In this document: one piece after another, positions 11,049 to 22,618 of the stretch
How the letters are laid out: each line of letters starts with the position of its first letter
Numbering within the stretch: the first letter of the stretch is position 1
NCBI RefSeq assembly: GCF_003597395.2
Contig: NC_133772.1
Location: forward strand, 143,366,298 to 143,430,297
Source: Chelonoidis abingdonii
Taxonomy: Eukaryota; Chordata; Testudines; Testudinidae
Length of the DNA: 64,000 nucleotides
Reading direction: 5' to 3'
Notes under the pieces: generated by a model
Seen by the model: only the letters and a program-made list of their open reading frames with translations
What the model was told of the DNA's origin: nothing
The model's database searches: none
Program-made: the position numbers and the translations under genes

Positions 11049-11879
11049 ATTTAACAGACAGAATAAGCATTACATAAATACTGGTTCTAAGCATTCATAA
11101 TCTCTTCACCAGGAAGGCTTCGGTATTGGATATGTGGATTGGGAAAATGTAAAAGGAATCTAGGAATAAATTAACCCATTAACAAGTTTTAATTGCTGTG
11201 TCAGAGGATACAGTTTACTACAGATTAAGATTTATTTCAGTTCACTCCCCTTAAGTTTAACTATAAAACACAAAACTTGTGAACTGACTGGCTAAAGATC
11301 TTGCTTAAACAGGCAGTAAATATTTCTGTGATGCCCCTCTGTCCACATTTTGACATAAGAATGCTGAAAGGTGAGGGGCTAATTAGACGTTAGTAGCACA
11401 GTGGGATAGGCAGGCAGAAAATATCTCCCTGCTTTGAAAGAAATAGAAGAAAGGTGAGGTGTGCTGGGTCCAATGGCTTCTCTTTTGGGGGAATGCAGCA
11501 ATGATATGCTCTTTTAATCACTGTGCAGATATCACAATGAACAGTAACTTTATAAAAACTTAGATAAATCATTATGAACAGGAGGAACCGATATTGACAA
11601 CTCTTTTTGTTGTTTGGAATATTTCTCAAAGCACCAGCCCCTGGAGCCATGTGATTTTCTGAGCCTCTCACTTTAAAACATTGTAATGTAAAATGTTCCT
11701 GGAATGCAAGTTCAGGGTCAGTTTCTACTAACATGCCAGAAATGAACATTATGACAATGGGAGCTAGGCATACTGACTGCAGAGTTACATACCATGTGAC
11801 AGGGAAGATTAATAGATCAAAAAACATCCATGAAAAAATCAAAAAGTCCTTTACCTCATTCAGCAAAATATTTAAATCA

Positions 11880-12215
11880 GCTTAACGAAAAATGAAAAGT
11901 AAAGTTCAAAAAACAATTTTGCATTTCAGAGGTTTTATTAAAAAAGCAATTCTTCATTTAGTCCAAAATTTTCACTATTTTTTGGATCTGCTTTCCTCCT
12001 CTTTCTTTCTCTTTCTTTTTTATTTTTCCACTTGAAAAGGGAGAAGTAGATAAAAACCAGAGATGATAAACACAAAAATAAAAACCAAACAACACATTTT
12101 TCTCTTTTTATTTTTGCCGAAAAAACCTGAACATTAAAACAAAATGACAATTTTCTGAGTGCCAAAACCCATGTTTCCATAAAAAAAAGTTTTCATTCAA
12201 AAATTTCAACCAGTT
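11880..12215. repeat. AT-rich degenerate repeat
   Basis: The stretch is dense in AAAATTTTC/GAAAATG-like words and resembles 8400-8640, 43790-44215 and 48785-49155. It has no coding evidence; short open frames reflect its composition. Confidence 0.35.
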
Positions 12216-13656
12216 CTCCCTAGCAGCATGTGCTCAAGTTCATCCTTTTTTAGCAAAGCTCAGAAGTGCGTACATAGGTGTGCTGCCGGACAGGGACAGA
12301 CTGCTGAATCGGGGGCTACGGCAGTGGTTCTCAACTTTCTGGGGCTCAGGACCCATTTGTAAATATTGACAGCCCGTGGCAACTCAGTAAATAGGTTGGG
12401 GGGCTGGGGTGGTGGGCAGATCCTCCCCTTGGGGAGAGGACTCACAGTGCCTACCCTGTAGTGCCAGATTTGGTTGAGCAGGGCTGGCCTCGGTTCCCTG
12501 CTCCGGGCATTGTGACCTCCAGGGTGGCAGAGTTGCTCAGGTTTGGCCCCATCCCGCCTCCTGGGGGCTGCTGAGCCACATTTGTGTGTGTGGCCCTGGA
12601 TATACCTCAGCACTCATCTGCCTTCCCCTCCCCACAGTCCTTGCTCCGTTCACATTTTCTGGTTTACCACCTCCTCCTCCATGTCATCCTTCTCTCATTG
12701 TTTTCTTCCCATCCTCTTCCATGCTGCCTTTTATATGCTTAGAACAGCCTCTAGGAGCATGGGCACCAAATAACTTTCCTTCTATCTCTGCCCCTTACTT
12801 TGGCAGTGAAAAATTCAGGGTCAGGATAAGCAGTAATTGCCAATCCATGTTTTCAGGTTAGCAGACTTTGAGGTGCATACGTTTGGGAGCCCAGAACCAT
12901 AATCATCCCTGGCGAGCAGGATAGCTTTAAAGATATAAGGTTCATTTGTGCAACTTTTATGCTGGAGAGGAGTTTCTCACTCAAGCAGCTATACTGAGTC
13001 CATTGGGCCCATTCATCCTCGTGAGTATGGATAGCAGAATTGGGCCTATAAAATCACATTTTTTTTGCAGAAATCTGTACACATCTCATGATCAACCCAA
13101 GCACAAAGTTTGTGACAAACTGCAGCAAGCGTTGAAATTCTAATGAATGCTGTGTGTATCTTTGAAAAGTTGGGAATTTTCTACAGGGAATACTGTTTCT
13201 TTGTCACCTAATTGTTACCAAAGATTCAGAGATAATTTCTTTTTTGTGGCAAAAACATAAATTTCTAGGGATCTGATTGTGTATTGCTCCTTGGTCCCCA
13301 GACAAAATACACATGAAGCAAACTTTCTATTCAAGTTGCTTAGCTAAAAAAAATATGTTTTACATAAATTGCTAGCACCATTCCCGGCTGAAAACAGGTT
13401 ACTATTCCAGCTAGGGGTTGGCATTCTGACATTAAATGTGCATTGTTAATCTCTGTGATCTGCACCTATTTACAAGAGGGAAAGCAATTATCTGTCCAGA
13501 AAGCAGCTTTCAGAGCTGAAATGAAGCTATGAAATGCTGTGTCAAAAAAGCAGGAGAAGTGTAAACAGGCTACTTGCTTGATTCCCCCATCAGTGTCAAA
13601 GAGAATGCTCTATTTCCAGTGTGTGCACCAGAGAGCTTCACTCTCCTCTGCCTTAC

Positions 13657-13787
13657 CTGAAATGAAGTGGTGGGGTGTATATTAACCCGGGCCTGGTTCC
13701 AGTGTTGTCCCTTATTCCCACTTGAAGACCATACTGGATTTTCTATTGTGGTCTGTCCCTTTAACCGCAGATAAACATTCAAGCTTC
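13657..13787 (-). CDS. MDGA2: MDGA2 exon: MAM domain, third segment
   Basis: This 131-nt exon lies between acceptor GTTTTTGCAG and donor GTAAGG. It completes a Gly codon with its first two bases, then reads [20 protein letters not shown], a [12 protein letters not shown] segment and [10 protein letters not shown], and ends in phase 0. The W...G..G..W pattern and the following V-I-F strand are typical of the second half of a MAM domain, a fold used for protein-protein adhesion at the cell surface. The sequence is close to the MDGA2 family as I remember it. The splice to LIFEG (next exon) is seamless. Confidence 0.93.
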
Positions 13788-13959
13788 CTGCAAAAACACC
13801 CAGTAACAACATTAGTCAGTTTGGTTCTTTTGCACAGATAGTTTCTTTGTTAATAGTGTTGAGGTGTGTGCAGATTCCAATGCAGACACTCCTTGCTACA
13901 GGTAACAGTCTGTCTTGCTGCTTCGCAGCCCCTCACGTAGGCATTTGCCCCTTTCCCAT

Positions 13960-15990
13960 TGTGACACACTGTACCTCAAAGTAGCATCCTGGAAGCCCCT
14001 TATTCACCACTGTCATACAATTATATGTTTTGTACAATGCATGGCTTGTAAGGTATCATTTAAAACGTCTCAATATCCCAGTGGATTGTCTGCGCTGCCT
14101 TTGTACGTGATGTTATGACATTTTGTGATATGTGCTACTGAAGTACCTTGTGAGGTTGGGAGACCCCACAGCCAGCTTTTCAGTAAGGACAAAGGAGCAG
14201 CTATTACTGGCCAGACAGTGGCCCATCAAGAAGAATCCACTTTCTGAGAGATTGCTTGGATGGAGAGGGTGTCGTAGTATTCTTTCCCCAATCTGAACCT
14301 TAGCATCCAAAAATGAGGCACAAGCATGAATTTTTTTAAGCTTAATTACCAGCTTAGATCTGATACGCTGCCACCAATCAGGACTCTGAGTGCCTGATAA
14401 ACTCTGATCTCCCCAAAACCTTCCCTGGGAACCCCCAAGATCCAGACCCCCTGGATCTTAATACAAGGAAAGTAAACTCTTTCCCTCACTAGTGCCTCTC
14501 CTAGGCTTTCCCTCCCTGGGTTACCGCAAAGATCAGTGGGATTCAACCCTTGAATTCTTAAAACAGAGGCTTTCCACCTCACCCGGAGGCATACAGATTT
14601 CAATCCGTGAATCTAAACAGGGATTCCCCCTTCCCCTCCCTTCTTTCTCCCTGTCTCCCCACCACTTCCCTGGTAAAGTACAGACTTATATTCCTTGAGC
14701 CTCAACTGGGGTAAATCAACGAGGCTTTAAAAGGAAGGTTTTAATAAAAGAAAGAAAAATAGAAATCTCTGTAAATACAAGATGTCATATACAGGGTCTT
14801 CAGCTTATAGACAATGAAGAAAAAGCCTCTCCAGCAGAAATACAATTTAAAATACTTTCAGTCAAATAAACATTAAAACTCTACCAGCCAGATACACAGT
14901 TGCAAATACAGAAACAATCAAAAGACTATAACCGCCTTTGCTACTCAAACTCCTATTCTGAATATATAAGAGACTGTAGCAGGGAGATTGTAAAGCCTGG
15001 TTGCACGTCTAGTCCCTTCAGGAACTCAAGAGAACAAAGCAAACCCCAAAACCCACAAACAAAGGCTTCCCTCCACTGAGATTTGAAAGTATCTTGTTTC
15101 CTGATTGGTCCTCTGGTCAGGCGTTGCAGGTCACTGTTTGTTAACCCTTTACAGGTGAAAGAGACATTAACCCTTAGCTATCTGTTTATGACAGAGAGCA
15201 TGTATCCAGATGGGGACTGTCTGACTAACAAGAACTGCATGATCTCCGCATCAGGGCAAGGATCTTTCTAGCAGATGGATGAAAGTATAAAAGAGGGACT
15301 GTGAAATCATCACTTGGCCTTTCCACCCCTGGCCCCATCTCAACTCCTGGAAGATCCTCTGGAAGACAACAGCTTTGAACTAGGGAGATTGGTTCCGGTC
15401 TGTACATTGAAGAACTGTGAGCTGCCTGTAACATCTGTTAGGTGAGACTGCTTGATTCCAATCGTGCTTAGTCTGTTTAAGATAGAATTTAGGCTGCATT
15501 TCTATTTTTATTTCTTAGATAACCAACTTTGATCTCCATGTCTGCTACTTATAATCACTTATAATCTCTCTTTCGGTGGTTAATAAAACTGTTTTATATT
15601 TTACCTAAAACTGTGTGTGTTTTTGTTGCAGTGCTTGAGGAAGCACAGCTTGGATTACAAACCCTTGTGCACGTCTACATTTCTTTGAAGTGGCAAACTT
15701 ACTAACAAGCTTGCACTGTCCAAGGGAGACTTGAGCAGTGTAAGATGGTATACTTCTGGGGTGCAAGGCTGGGATGATTGACTGGTGCCGCTCTCTGTAT
15801 GATTCATGGATGGCTCAAGGAGCATTCCTGGAATTTTGCTGGGTGTGGGGCTCCACATGCTGATGATCACAGCATCTGGAGGGATTTTGCTGCCTGTCAC
15901 TGGCATAGCATTGTGTGAGAGCCCAGGCTGAAGAGTTAAGAGAGCACAGAGGTCCCACAGATCCAGGTTGCATCCCAGGGTGCCATCACA
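13960..15990 (+). mobile_element. solo LTR of an endogenous retrovirus, split by a second LTR
   Basis: The ends are TGTGACAC... and ...CATCACA (TG...CA). The element is flanked by a perfect 5-bp duplication CCCAT at 13955-13959 and 15991-15995. A TATAAA at 15286-15291 and an AATAAA at 15582-15587 are placed as in an LTR U3/R region. Removing the nested element at 14270-15193 leaves about 1.1 kb. No internal gag/pol/env sequence flanks it, so it is a solo LTR produced by recombination. A 145-codon open frame on the opposite strand (15655-16092) overlaps the LTR's 3' part and is not regarded as a gene. Confidence 0.88.
14270..15193 (-). mobile_element. solo LTR nested inside the 13960-15990 LTR
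   Basis: On the minus strand it begins TGTCATAAACAGATAGC and ends ...CGACA. The plus-strand flanks are GAGGG (14265-14269) and GAGAG (15194-15198), a 5-bp target duplication with one difference. It is the same family as the solo LTR at 23478-24348: both start TGTCATAAACAGAT and share the segment around ACCAGAGGACCAAT. No internal region is present. Its insertion into the outer LTR shows that it is the younger of the two. Confidence 0.88.
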
Positions 15991-17149
15991 CCCATACATC
16001 TCCCTTAGGTATTCTTTATTCATTCTGTCTTTGATTAGGAACGCAACATGTTTTTTTCCTGCCATTTCAAGTGACAAAATCATAAGTGTCACATAGAATT
16101 TGGCAGGATTTAAGAAGTCACAAAGTTCACAGACTCAGTGCTTGTTTCTCATATGCTTCCCATCAGACACAGCTTTCTCCTGCTGCCTGGAGGCTGGAGG
16201 TGTCCTTTATATACCAGCCTTTTAAAAAAAAATCATTTTTGCCTTGATTTGAAAAAGTTCACTGCATCAAAGCTCTCAAAAGCCACTGTTCTCTAGAGAT
16301 GTAAAGAACAGCAAGCCTTGAGTAAAACACGTCCCCTGGAACATTAATTATGTAATTTCTCCGGCACCCTGGGAATGCAAAGAACAAGTTAAGTTTACAA
16401 ATAGACCCCTGCTATTAGAGACACCCGCACAATGACACAGCTCAAAGTCACACAAAGTTCTGGTTCCTAGTGCAACTCACTGCCTTGAAAAACACAAGGT
16501 TAGATTAAAAAACAAAACAAAAATGGAATGAAATGCGCATATGTAACAAGCAGCAGGAAATGTGCCTGCAGCTGATGATTACACAGGCACACCAAGAATT
16601 AGGCCCACACTTTACCTTCAAACTGGGTGAAAATCTGGATGTGCCTGAACAGTTTTTTTTTTTTACACTGTAGCATTTGATTTTTCAGTCGAAAGGAAGA
16701 GGGAGAAGCAGTGGGGAGGAGACACGGACGTTAGGTGGACACTCTGTCTCTCTTCAAACACGCAGTGGGCAGGGCAACTCAGCTAGAAGGACCCACAAAC
16801 CTCCAGAACGAGGGTGTGGCAGGTACTGTACATGCACTGTAGCTGTTTCTGAAGCTGTTCGGGAAGCTTGGGCCAGAAGTCACGCTGGTTCCACACACGT
16901 TCACCATCTGTGAGATGAGCCAACCAGGGCTCAGCATTGGGGGACGGGTCGCCTGGCTCTTGTGAAATAAGAACCAGCTCCAAACTGAATGGGAAGCTCT
17001 TGTAAGATTCATGCCAGTTCAGCTAAAATAATTCTCTTCCTTTCCTGCTTGCTTCTTCACTGGTCCTGGGTGCAAGATTTGAAATGAGGAAGCCTCCAAG
17101 GCTAAGCAGAAAGAACAGCTGTCGTTAGAGATTTCAGGCTGGCTAGAAG

Positions 17150-17760
17150 TATGGTAGCTTAAAGAGAGTTGGGATGGGAAGCTGGTAGGCTTCATAGCCC
17201 AGGTGGATGGGTGGGAAGAAAAGAATCAGAGGGCTAGGGAAGGTGCAGGGAGGGAAGTGGATGAGTGCAGTAGTTGGAAAGAAAGGTGGTGAGGAGAAAC
17301 TCAGAAAAACAAAGGGAAGAGGTGCCAGGAGGAGGAAGATCCACCAAAGGTAATGCTGACACATAAGTCAACAAGGAAGAGTTCAGAGTTATGGGCTCCC
17401 AGGGAAGAGAAGGTCTTGAGCAGACAAGAAAGGCTTAGAGTGTTAAAAGCAGTAGTGAAGAATGACTATGGAGTGGAGACCTGTAGAGCAGGCAAAGAAA
17501 GCAATGTGCAGTGAGTTTTGTGTGGGCAGGTTCAGGGCACATGCCAGACTGGAGGGGATGAAGAGGACAGTAGGTGCATGTTCCAGGATGTTAGAGATGA
17601 AGGGATGCAGGAAGTTAAAGTGATAACCGGGAGAGGAATGAGGGTCTAAGTGAGGTTTTCTTATGGGCAGGGAAATGGAGCAGAATTGGAGCAGCGAGTT
17701 AGAAGAGTGAGATAAGTTGCCAGGAACTGCTGCATGGGAGCAGTTAAGGGAGACATGGAT
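17150..17760 (+). repeat. purine-rich (A/G-skewed) stretch, unidentified
   Basis: For about 600 bp the plus strand is dominated by A and G, with words such as GGGAGGGAAG, GAAAGAAAGG and GGAGGAGGAAG, so the sense of the host intron is pyrimidine-rich. No ORF, splice signal or known family was recognised. A 73-codon frame on the minus strand at 17143-17364 is low-complexity Pro/Phe/Leu and follows from the skew. Confidence 0.45.
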
Positions 17761-18062
17761 TGTTTAGTACAAGGTTGAGCAGAACTGCAGGAAGAGTGTG
17801 GTACCCGAAAGGCTGGGGCACTTTCCTAACAACTACTGGAGATACATTAGAGAAAAGCCAGCCCACCTATGACTAGTCACAGCACGAACTTAAATTTAAT
17901 GCTAGTTTAAAGAAAACTATTTCATATAATTTTACTTTTCATGAAGATTCAAAATAATGCCAACAGCAAGCAATGCACCGATGCTGTTTCAATGTATTAT
18001 CCACTAGTGCTGAGAGATGCAGATTGCGGCATACAGCTAGGTAGGTACTACAGGCTGATCAA

Positions 18063-18245
18063 GGGGGAGGGATTGCTCAGTGGTTTGAACACTGACTTGC
18101 TAACGCCAGAGTTGTGAGTTCGATCCTTGAGGGGGTCATTTAGGGAACTAGGATAAAAATCTGACTGGAGATTAATTCCACTTTAAACAGAGGGTTGGAC
18201 TAGATGACTTCCTAAGGTCCCTTTCCGCCCTGATATTCTATGACT
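18063..18245 (+). mobile_element. tRNA-derived SINE (turtle pol III type)
   Basis: The tRNA-like head has an A-box region (TTGCTCAGTGGTTTGAAC) and a B box GTTCGATCC at 18118-18126. The body follows and a tail reads GGTTGGACTAGATGACTTCC to GATATTCTATGAC, like a CR1 3' end. It is a decayed copy and not a functional tRNA. Confidence 0.88.
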
Positions 18246-20897
18246 ACAAGACTCAATTATTTAGGCCATACAGGATGCCAAATGTAAGATCATTCATACC
18301 ACCACCAAACTCTGTCATGTAGTTCAAACTAATGACAAGATGACTACATCTTTGAGTATTCTTACTTAAAAGAACAGGCATTACTTCACTAGCTATGCGC
18401 AGGCCTTCTCAATCAAGCTGGCAGCTGCTTGAGTTTATTTACACACACCTACCTGTGTCAGCCCCAAATGCATTTGCAAATTTGATGGATTCAACCTGTG
18501 GTAAACACCTACCCCTGAAATGTATAACTTGCTGCCAGTCATGGCTGTGCATACTTGCCAAAGACCACAAGTCCTGCATGGAAGACTCGTTTTGAAAAAC
18601 TGACCCATGGTGAACATTTCTTTTAAACGAACAATTCTGACCGACAGGAAAATGAGCAGCCAAGTGACCCTTGAGCAGATAATACAAATTCCAATGGAGA
18701 CGTTACATTTTTGCATAAAAATAAATCGGAGGAGTTCATGTTTCGGATGGTTGTATAGCATGGGAACTCTTGAGCTAACTTGTTGAAGGTGAGGAGAAGC
18801 TTTAATGATTGTATTAGCTTTTCGGTGGCATCTACTGGACCCTATCTTACTGAAATAGTGACAGTCAGTCAATATTCTGGTACACTGCTGTTTTTACTTT
18901 GGTTTGCCAGGCTTTCAGTAAATACAGACTGACCCTGGTGCCTCTGTTCCCCCAACAACACGGTACTACGCTGAGAGGCTGCCGTCGATCACATAGATTG
19001 GAATTAAGGTGATGTAGGACACAAACCGATTGCACCACTTGTGAAAATATGAAAATATTTATGAAAATATTATTGTGGCCCACACCTGCCAAGTGCCGAT
19101 CATGCTACACTCCCATTGAACAGGAGCTGGAGTTACAGGGGCTCAGAACCTCACAAGAAAGAGCCCACATGAGCAGCCATTCACAGAGACAACAGACAGA
19201 AACGATCTTCTGTCTGTACTTTCAGGGATAATCAATGTCAGCCCCTAGAAAAGGTGGCCATGCCAAGTAGATGCGCCCTCGTTGGACTGGCAGTCAGGAG
19301 GATGTGAGTATTCTCAGGGTTAATTCTGTACAATCTGACAGAAACTTCTCATATGATTCGCAGTTAAAAGCAATGTATATTTGGGAGTAAGATTAGAAAC
19401 ATAGACCCTAGTTCCAAACCTAATTGTGATAGGACAGGGAATTCCATGCCTGCTTTCTCTTGGGAGTTAGGCTGTAGCCTAACATTATAATGAATTTGAT
19501 AATCTCATACCCAGTCCTCATTTCTCCACATAAGCTCCCTTTTCCCTCTTGGTCATTATACCAATATTAGCGTGATTGGCAGGCTGCGCTCCAGAGGCAC
19601 CCAAGCCCTGACAAGCAGGACAGCTCCTCAGGACTGAGATGCTGTGGCAGAGCTGTCTCAAAGCAGTGCTATTATTTCTCTCTCATCCCGGGAAGCACTA
19701 AACTCACCCATTTTTCAAAATGGCCAAAACAAACCTACCCGTCTTACCACCACCATCAACTGTTCTTCTAGGAATCCTCTGCCGTTTGGTTGGGCAGCTG
19801 TGCTGAGGGCAGAATTTGGCCCTGTCACCATTAGCACACACTGAACTCCCATTAAGTCTCAGCAGACAAGGACTGAGCAGACACGGAAACTTCCCCTGAT
19901 ACGTGGCCCCTACACTAGGCTGAGCAGAACGGGAAGGAGCAATGATGTGACAATGCTTTGGACAGAAGTCCAAAGGGATGTCAAGCTGACACCTTACTCA
20001 ACTCTACCATTACCTTAGAAAATGCTGGCTATTTACATGGCCTCACTGTATCCTTTACTGCCCAATACCATCAGCAGCTTTCCATGGGATTTTAAGTTTC
20101 TTTGAATGAGACTCATTAAATCCGATGCTGCCTCAGCATCTCTTGCCATTATGAAGAAAGCTCCCACTGAAGACCTGTCTTGGGGCTGCCTCGAAGTGGT
20201 TAGTCATGCAGTGGCAACTAACAAAACTCATTCAACTCCTCTGCTTTATTTAAGGGCTAAATGCTACCTGGAGATAGGCAGGTGAGCCCAAAAGGAGCCA
20301 CTAACATGCATCTGAAGGAGGGGTTTGTCCCGAAAAATGTAATTTTGGGAACAATAACTTGAAATCAGCTTGATGCTGGAAATCCATTTAGACACATTCT
20401 GATGTTCTGTTCACTTATATGGGGTTTTCCAGGATCCAGAGAGATCTGCCAGCTGTTGCTTATGCCTTCTTAATACATAAATATATATCACTGAGATACA
20501 CCAGGGTCCTTCAGATATGGCATGTACATCATTAAAAAACAAAAACCTACTTTGGGATGTTTCTTTTGCTTTTTCATCTAGGGCCAGGACCAGCCTGCAG
20601 AAATCCATCCTGGGCTGTTGCAATAGCCATCAGAAGAGAGTTTTAGCTGCTAAACAACTGACCCCAACCCTCGCCTCCCCACGGCAGGGGACTCAAAATA
20701 CTGGTGTAGTACCAGCAAAGTGCTTACAGCCCTTTCTCTCTGCCATACTTGAACCCTTTCTCAAAGCCACTTACACATGCACTTAAAAGGGTTTCCTGTT
20801 GCTGCCCCATGCTTTGAAGGGAGTGGTTCTCTACTGCCCCCAAGTGTGGGCTGTGCTGAACAAGCCCAAAGTGATGAAGGCGCTAATTGGCACATCT

Positions 20898-20976
20898 TAT
20901 TATAATCTGTATTACCATAGCACCTGGCAGCTGCAGCCACGAAGCAGAACCCCACGGTATTAGGGGCAGTACAAAG
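20898..20976 (+). repeat. MIR-like / ancient interspersed repeat fragment
   Basis: The segment TATTACCATAGCACCTGGCA ... GGTATTAGGGGCAGTACAAA resembles a very widespread amniote fragment. A stretch at 44287-44370 (CCCTTGCTCCAAAGAACATG) is probably the neighbouring part of the same family. Identification is from memory. Confidence 0.4.
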
Positions 20977-21097
20977 GGGTTACCATCTAGATGCTGCTGA
21001 CCTTTCCTTTCTTGGTCAGATGTGTGTGTTATTTTTCCTTTAATAAACCATAGTTACTCATGTAATTTAAATGACAATATCGTTGGGTTCCTCTCAC

Positions 21098-21256
21098 CTA
21101 TATGCTGTCCGTACATGTGATAGTAGAAACTAAAACAATACGCTGTGTTGGTGACTCCATAAGGGTTTTTAGGGGCTACACTGAAAACAGGACTAAGAAG
21201 TCTGGCCTTTTCTCCTTCCAGCCTTGGGCGTGATGTTTCAATGTACATGTAGAAAC
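21098..21256 (-). CDS. MDGA2: MDGA2 exon: MAM domain, second segment
   Basis: This 159-nt exon lies between acceptor TTCTTCTAG and donor GTGAGA. It completes Gly with two bases, then reads [20 protein letters not shown], continues with [13 protein letters not shown] and [18 protein letters not shown], and ends one base into Gly. The hallmark C-F-S-F-x-Y-H-M-Y-G is a core MAM signature carrying the third conserved Cys. The protein region matches MDGA2, with small differences such as YYH where I remember FYH in mammals. The neighbouring intron to the first MAM exon is only 1.2 kb. Confidence 0.95.
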
Positions 21257-22462
21257 CTAGAAGAAGGCCAGAACAGAACTTGTTAAGTTCAGTCTTCAAA
21301 CAAACACTCTCTCTCTCTCTCTCTCTCATTCTCTCTTTCAGGGTACAGATGCTCAGCACAAGAGCTGTTAAGAACCTTGAACAATTTTTCACATTCATTT
21401 GACACCACTGGGCCTTGTTTGCTGCACTTGACCTGCATAAATCCCATGTGCTTTCATAAACAAATGCTTCAATGAGATTTTTTTTCTATTAACAATAAAA
21501 ATCTCTGCTAGTACTTCAGTACTCACAAGCAACAGTAAAGCGGTAAACCAGTGAGTATACTCAAGGAAGGGGGAAATTATTTGTTTAGGTTCCAGATCTC
21601 AGTCTCAATGTTGCGAAGTGTTTATATGAATAGTGAAAGAAGAATTATTTTTAAAATAATGAAAAATTTCTTCATGGCATCACTTCAAGGAGCCTTTTCG
21701 ATAGCCCTACCAATCACAGTTCAAAAGCTCATTCTCAATGAAAGAACACATTATTTAATTATCCTGATTCTAGTCTATGTCAACATTATATATACTATTT
21801 TTTTAACGTGACTTGCTCAATAACTGTAACCAAGCACAGGCAACGCAAGCATTACTGTGTTTGGTGGTGCAGGTGGGGTGTGGAGTATAAAGTAGCCTGA
21901 GCGATCACAGTCCTGCACTGTGAGTCTGAAAGTCACTATTTGAATGCATACAGCAAGCAGAATCCAGCGCTTTAGTTAACAGGGATGGCAGATTTCAAAT
22001 CATGCCCTTTAGCAGGATACATGAAGACAGGACAATGAAACTTTTAGCTGCCACAGTCTGCTAGTAAGAATTTAAATGACTAAAAGCTACAGAATGTTGT
22101 AGGAAGTTTGAAATATACATCACTACAGAATCTACTGTCTGAATTTGATCATCTTTAAAATGGCATCAGAAATGGTAACAAATAGGACTGGTCAGGAGCC
22201 ACAGAGTTTGTTTTAGATACAGATCTGACCTCTGTATGTAAATATTCAGATGCAAGATTTTGCTTTGGGATCATCTCTATTAAATGTTATGGAGTCCCTA
22301 CAGAATTAACATAGGTCAGTATTTTCATCCTAAATACTGCTGGGGGTCATTAAGAAAAGACAAGAGTTTGAGCCTCAGCATGTTGGGTAGATCCTCAGTG
22401 GAGCTATGTTGATCTGCATTAGCTGAGGGTCTATCACTGCAGAAATCTAAGCTATGTTTTAC
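21257..22462 (-). other. MDGA2: MDGA2 intron (1.2 kb)
   Basis: This short intron is bounded by donor GTAAAA and acceptor TTCTTCTAG. A (CT)n microsatellite lies at about 21307-21327, next to the acceptor's upstream side. The open frame at 21551-21811 on the plus strand has no recognised homology. No transposon was recognised. Confidence 0.85.
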
Positions 22463-22618
22463 CTTCTTTGGAGCCACTTCGGTCTGCGTTGGGTCCAGTG
22501 TTTGGGGTATATTTTGTGTCCCTGGTGGCAGTGCTTTGTTTCGTCCAGTCAAAATTATCCGTATCATCTTGAGTGAATAGACATATGTTGCCGTCTTCAA
22601 ATCCACAGTGAAACTCTC
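22463..22618 (-). CDS. MDGA2: MDGA2 exon: N-terminal part of MAM domain
   Basis: This 156-nt exon lies between acceptor GGCTGTAG and donor GTAAAA. The first two bases (GA) complete the Arg codon started by the 21-nt microexon. It then reads [36 protein letters not shown] and [15 protein letters not shown], and ends one base into Gly. The F-x-C-x-F-E-D...C...D...D-W pattern is the opening of a MAM domain, with its first two conserved cysteines. If the microexon is skipped, GA joins to the G that ends the FNIII exon and encodes Gly, keeping the frame. Confidence 0.95.

Larger units (their letters stand above)
2958..13656 (-). other. MDGA2: MDGA2 intron (10.7 kb)
   Basis: This intron is bounded by donor GTAAGG after the 131-nt exon and acceptor TTTTTTGCAG. 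The recognisable contents are a MITE at 6274-6530, CR1 3' ends at 6691-7290, 7821-8142 and 9080-9465, fragments of the gtgaggtaatatctttt-type repeat (7772-8310, 8981-9062, 10964-11048), a poly-A tract and a SINE at 10416-10579. The stretches 2958-6270 and 11050-13656 hold no family that I can name apart from AT-rich degenerate sequence at 11880-12215 and a short dispersed-repeat fragment near 12320-12360. Confidence 0.8.
13788..21097 (-). other. MDGA2: MDGA2 intron (7.3 kb)
   Basis: This intron is bounded by donor GTGAGA and acceptor GTTTTTGCAG. It contains the nested pair of solo LTRs (13960-15990 with 14270-15193 inside), a purine-rich stretch (about 17150-17760), a SINE (18063-18245) and a MIR-like fragment (about 20898-20976). 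Nothing recognisable was seen at 15995-17140 or 18250-20890, where small open frames have no support as exons. Confidence 0.8.

Noticed and set aside
11390..11866. 158-codon open frame on the minus strand
   Set aside because: It lies in an intron, has no recognisable homology, has hydrophobic low-complexity composition and no splice or promoter support. It is probably chance.
15655..16092. 145-codon open frame on the minus strand
   Set aside because: It overlaps the 3' part of the 13960-15990 LTR on the opposite strand, so it is a by-product of the LTR sequence.
18063..18245. functional tRNA gene
   Set aside because: The A and B boxes are there but the acceptor stem and anticodon arm do not form, and the body continues into a CR1-like tail. 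It is a SINE.
2852..22618. MDGA1 in place of MDGA2
   Set aside because: The MAM text ([26 protein letters not shown]) and the tail HIWLFP match MDGA2 as I remember it. The MDGA1 end differs. Without a search this rests on memory.
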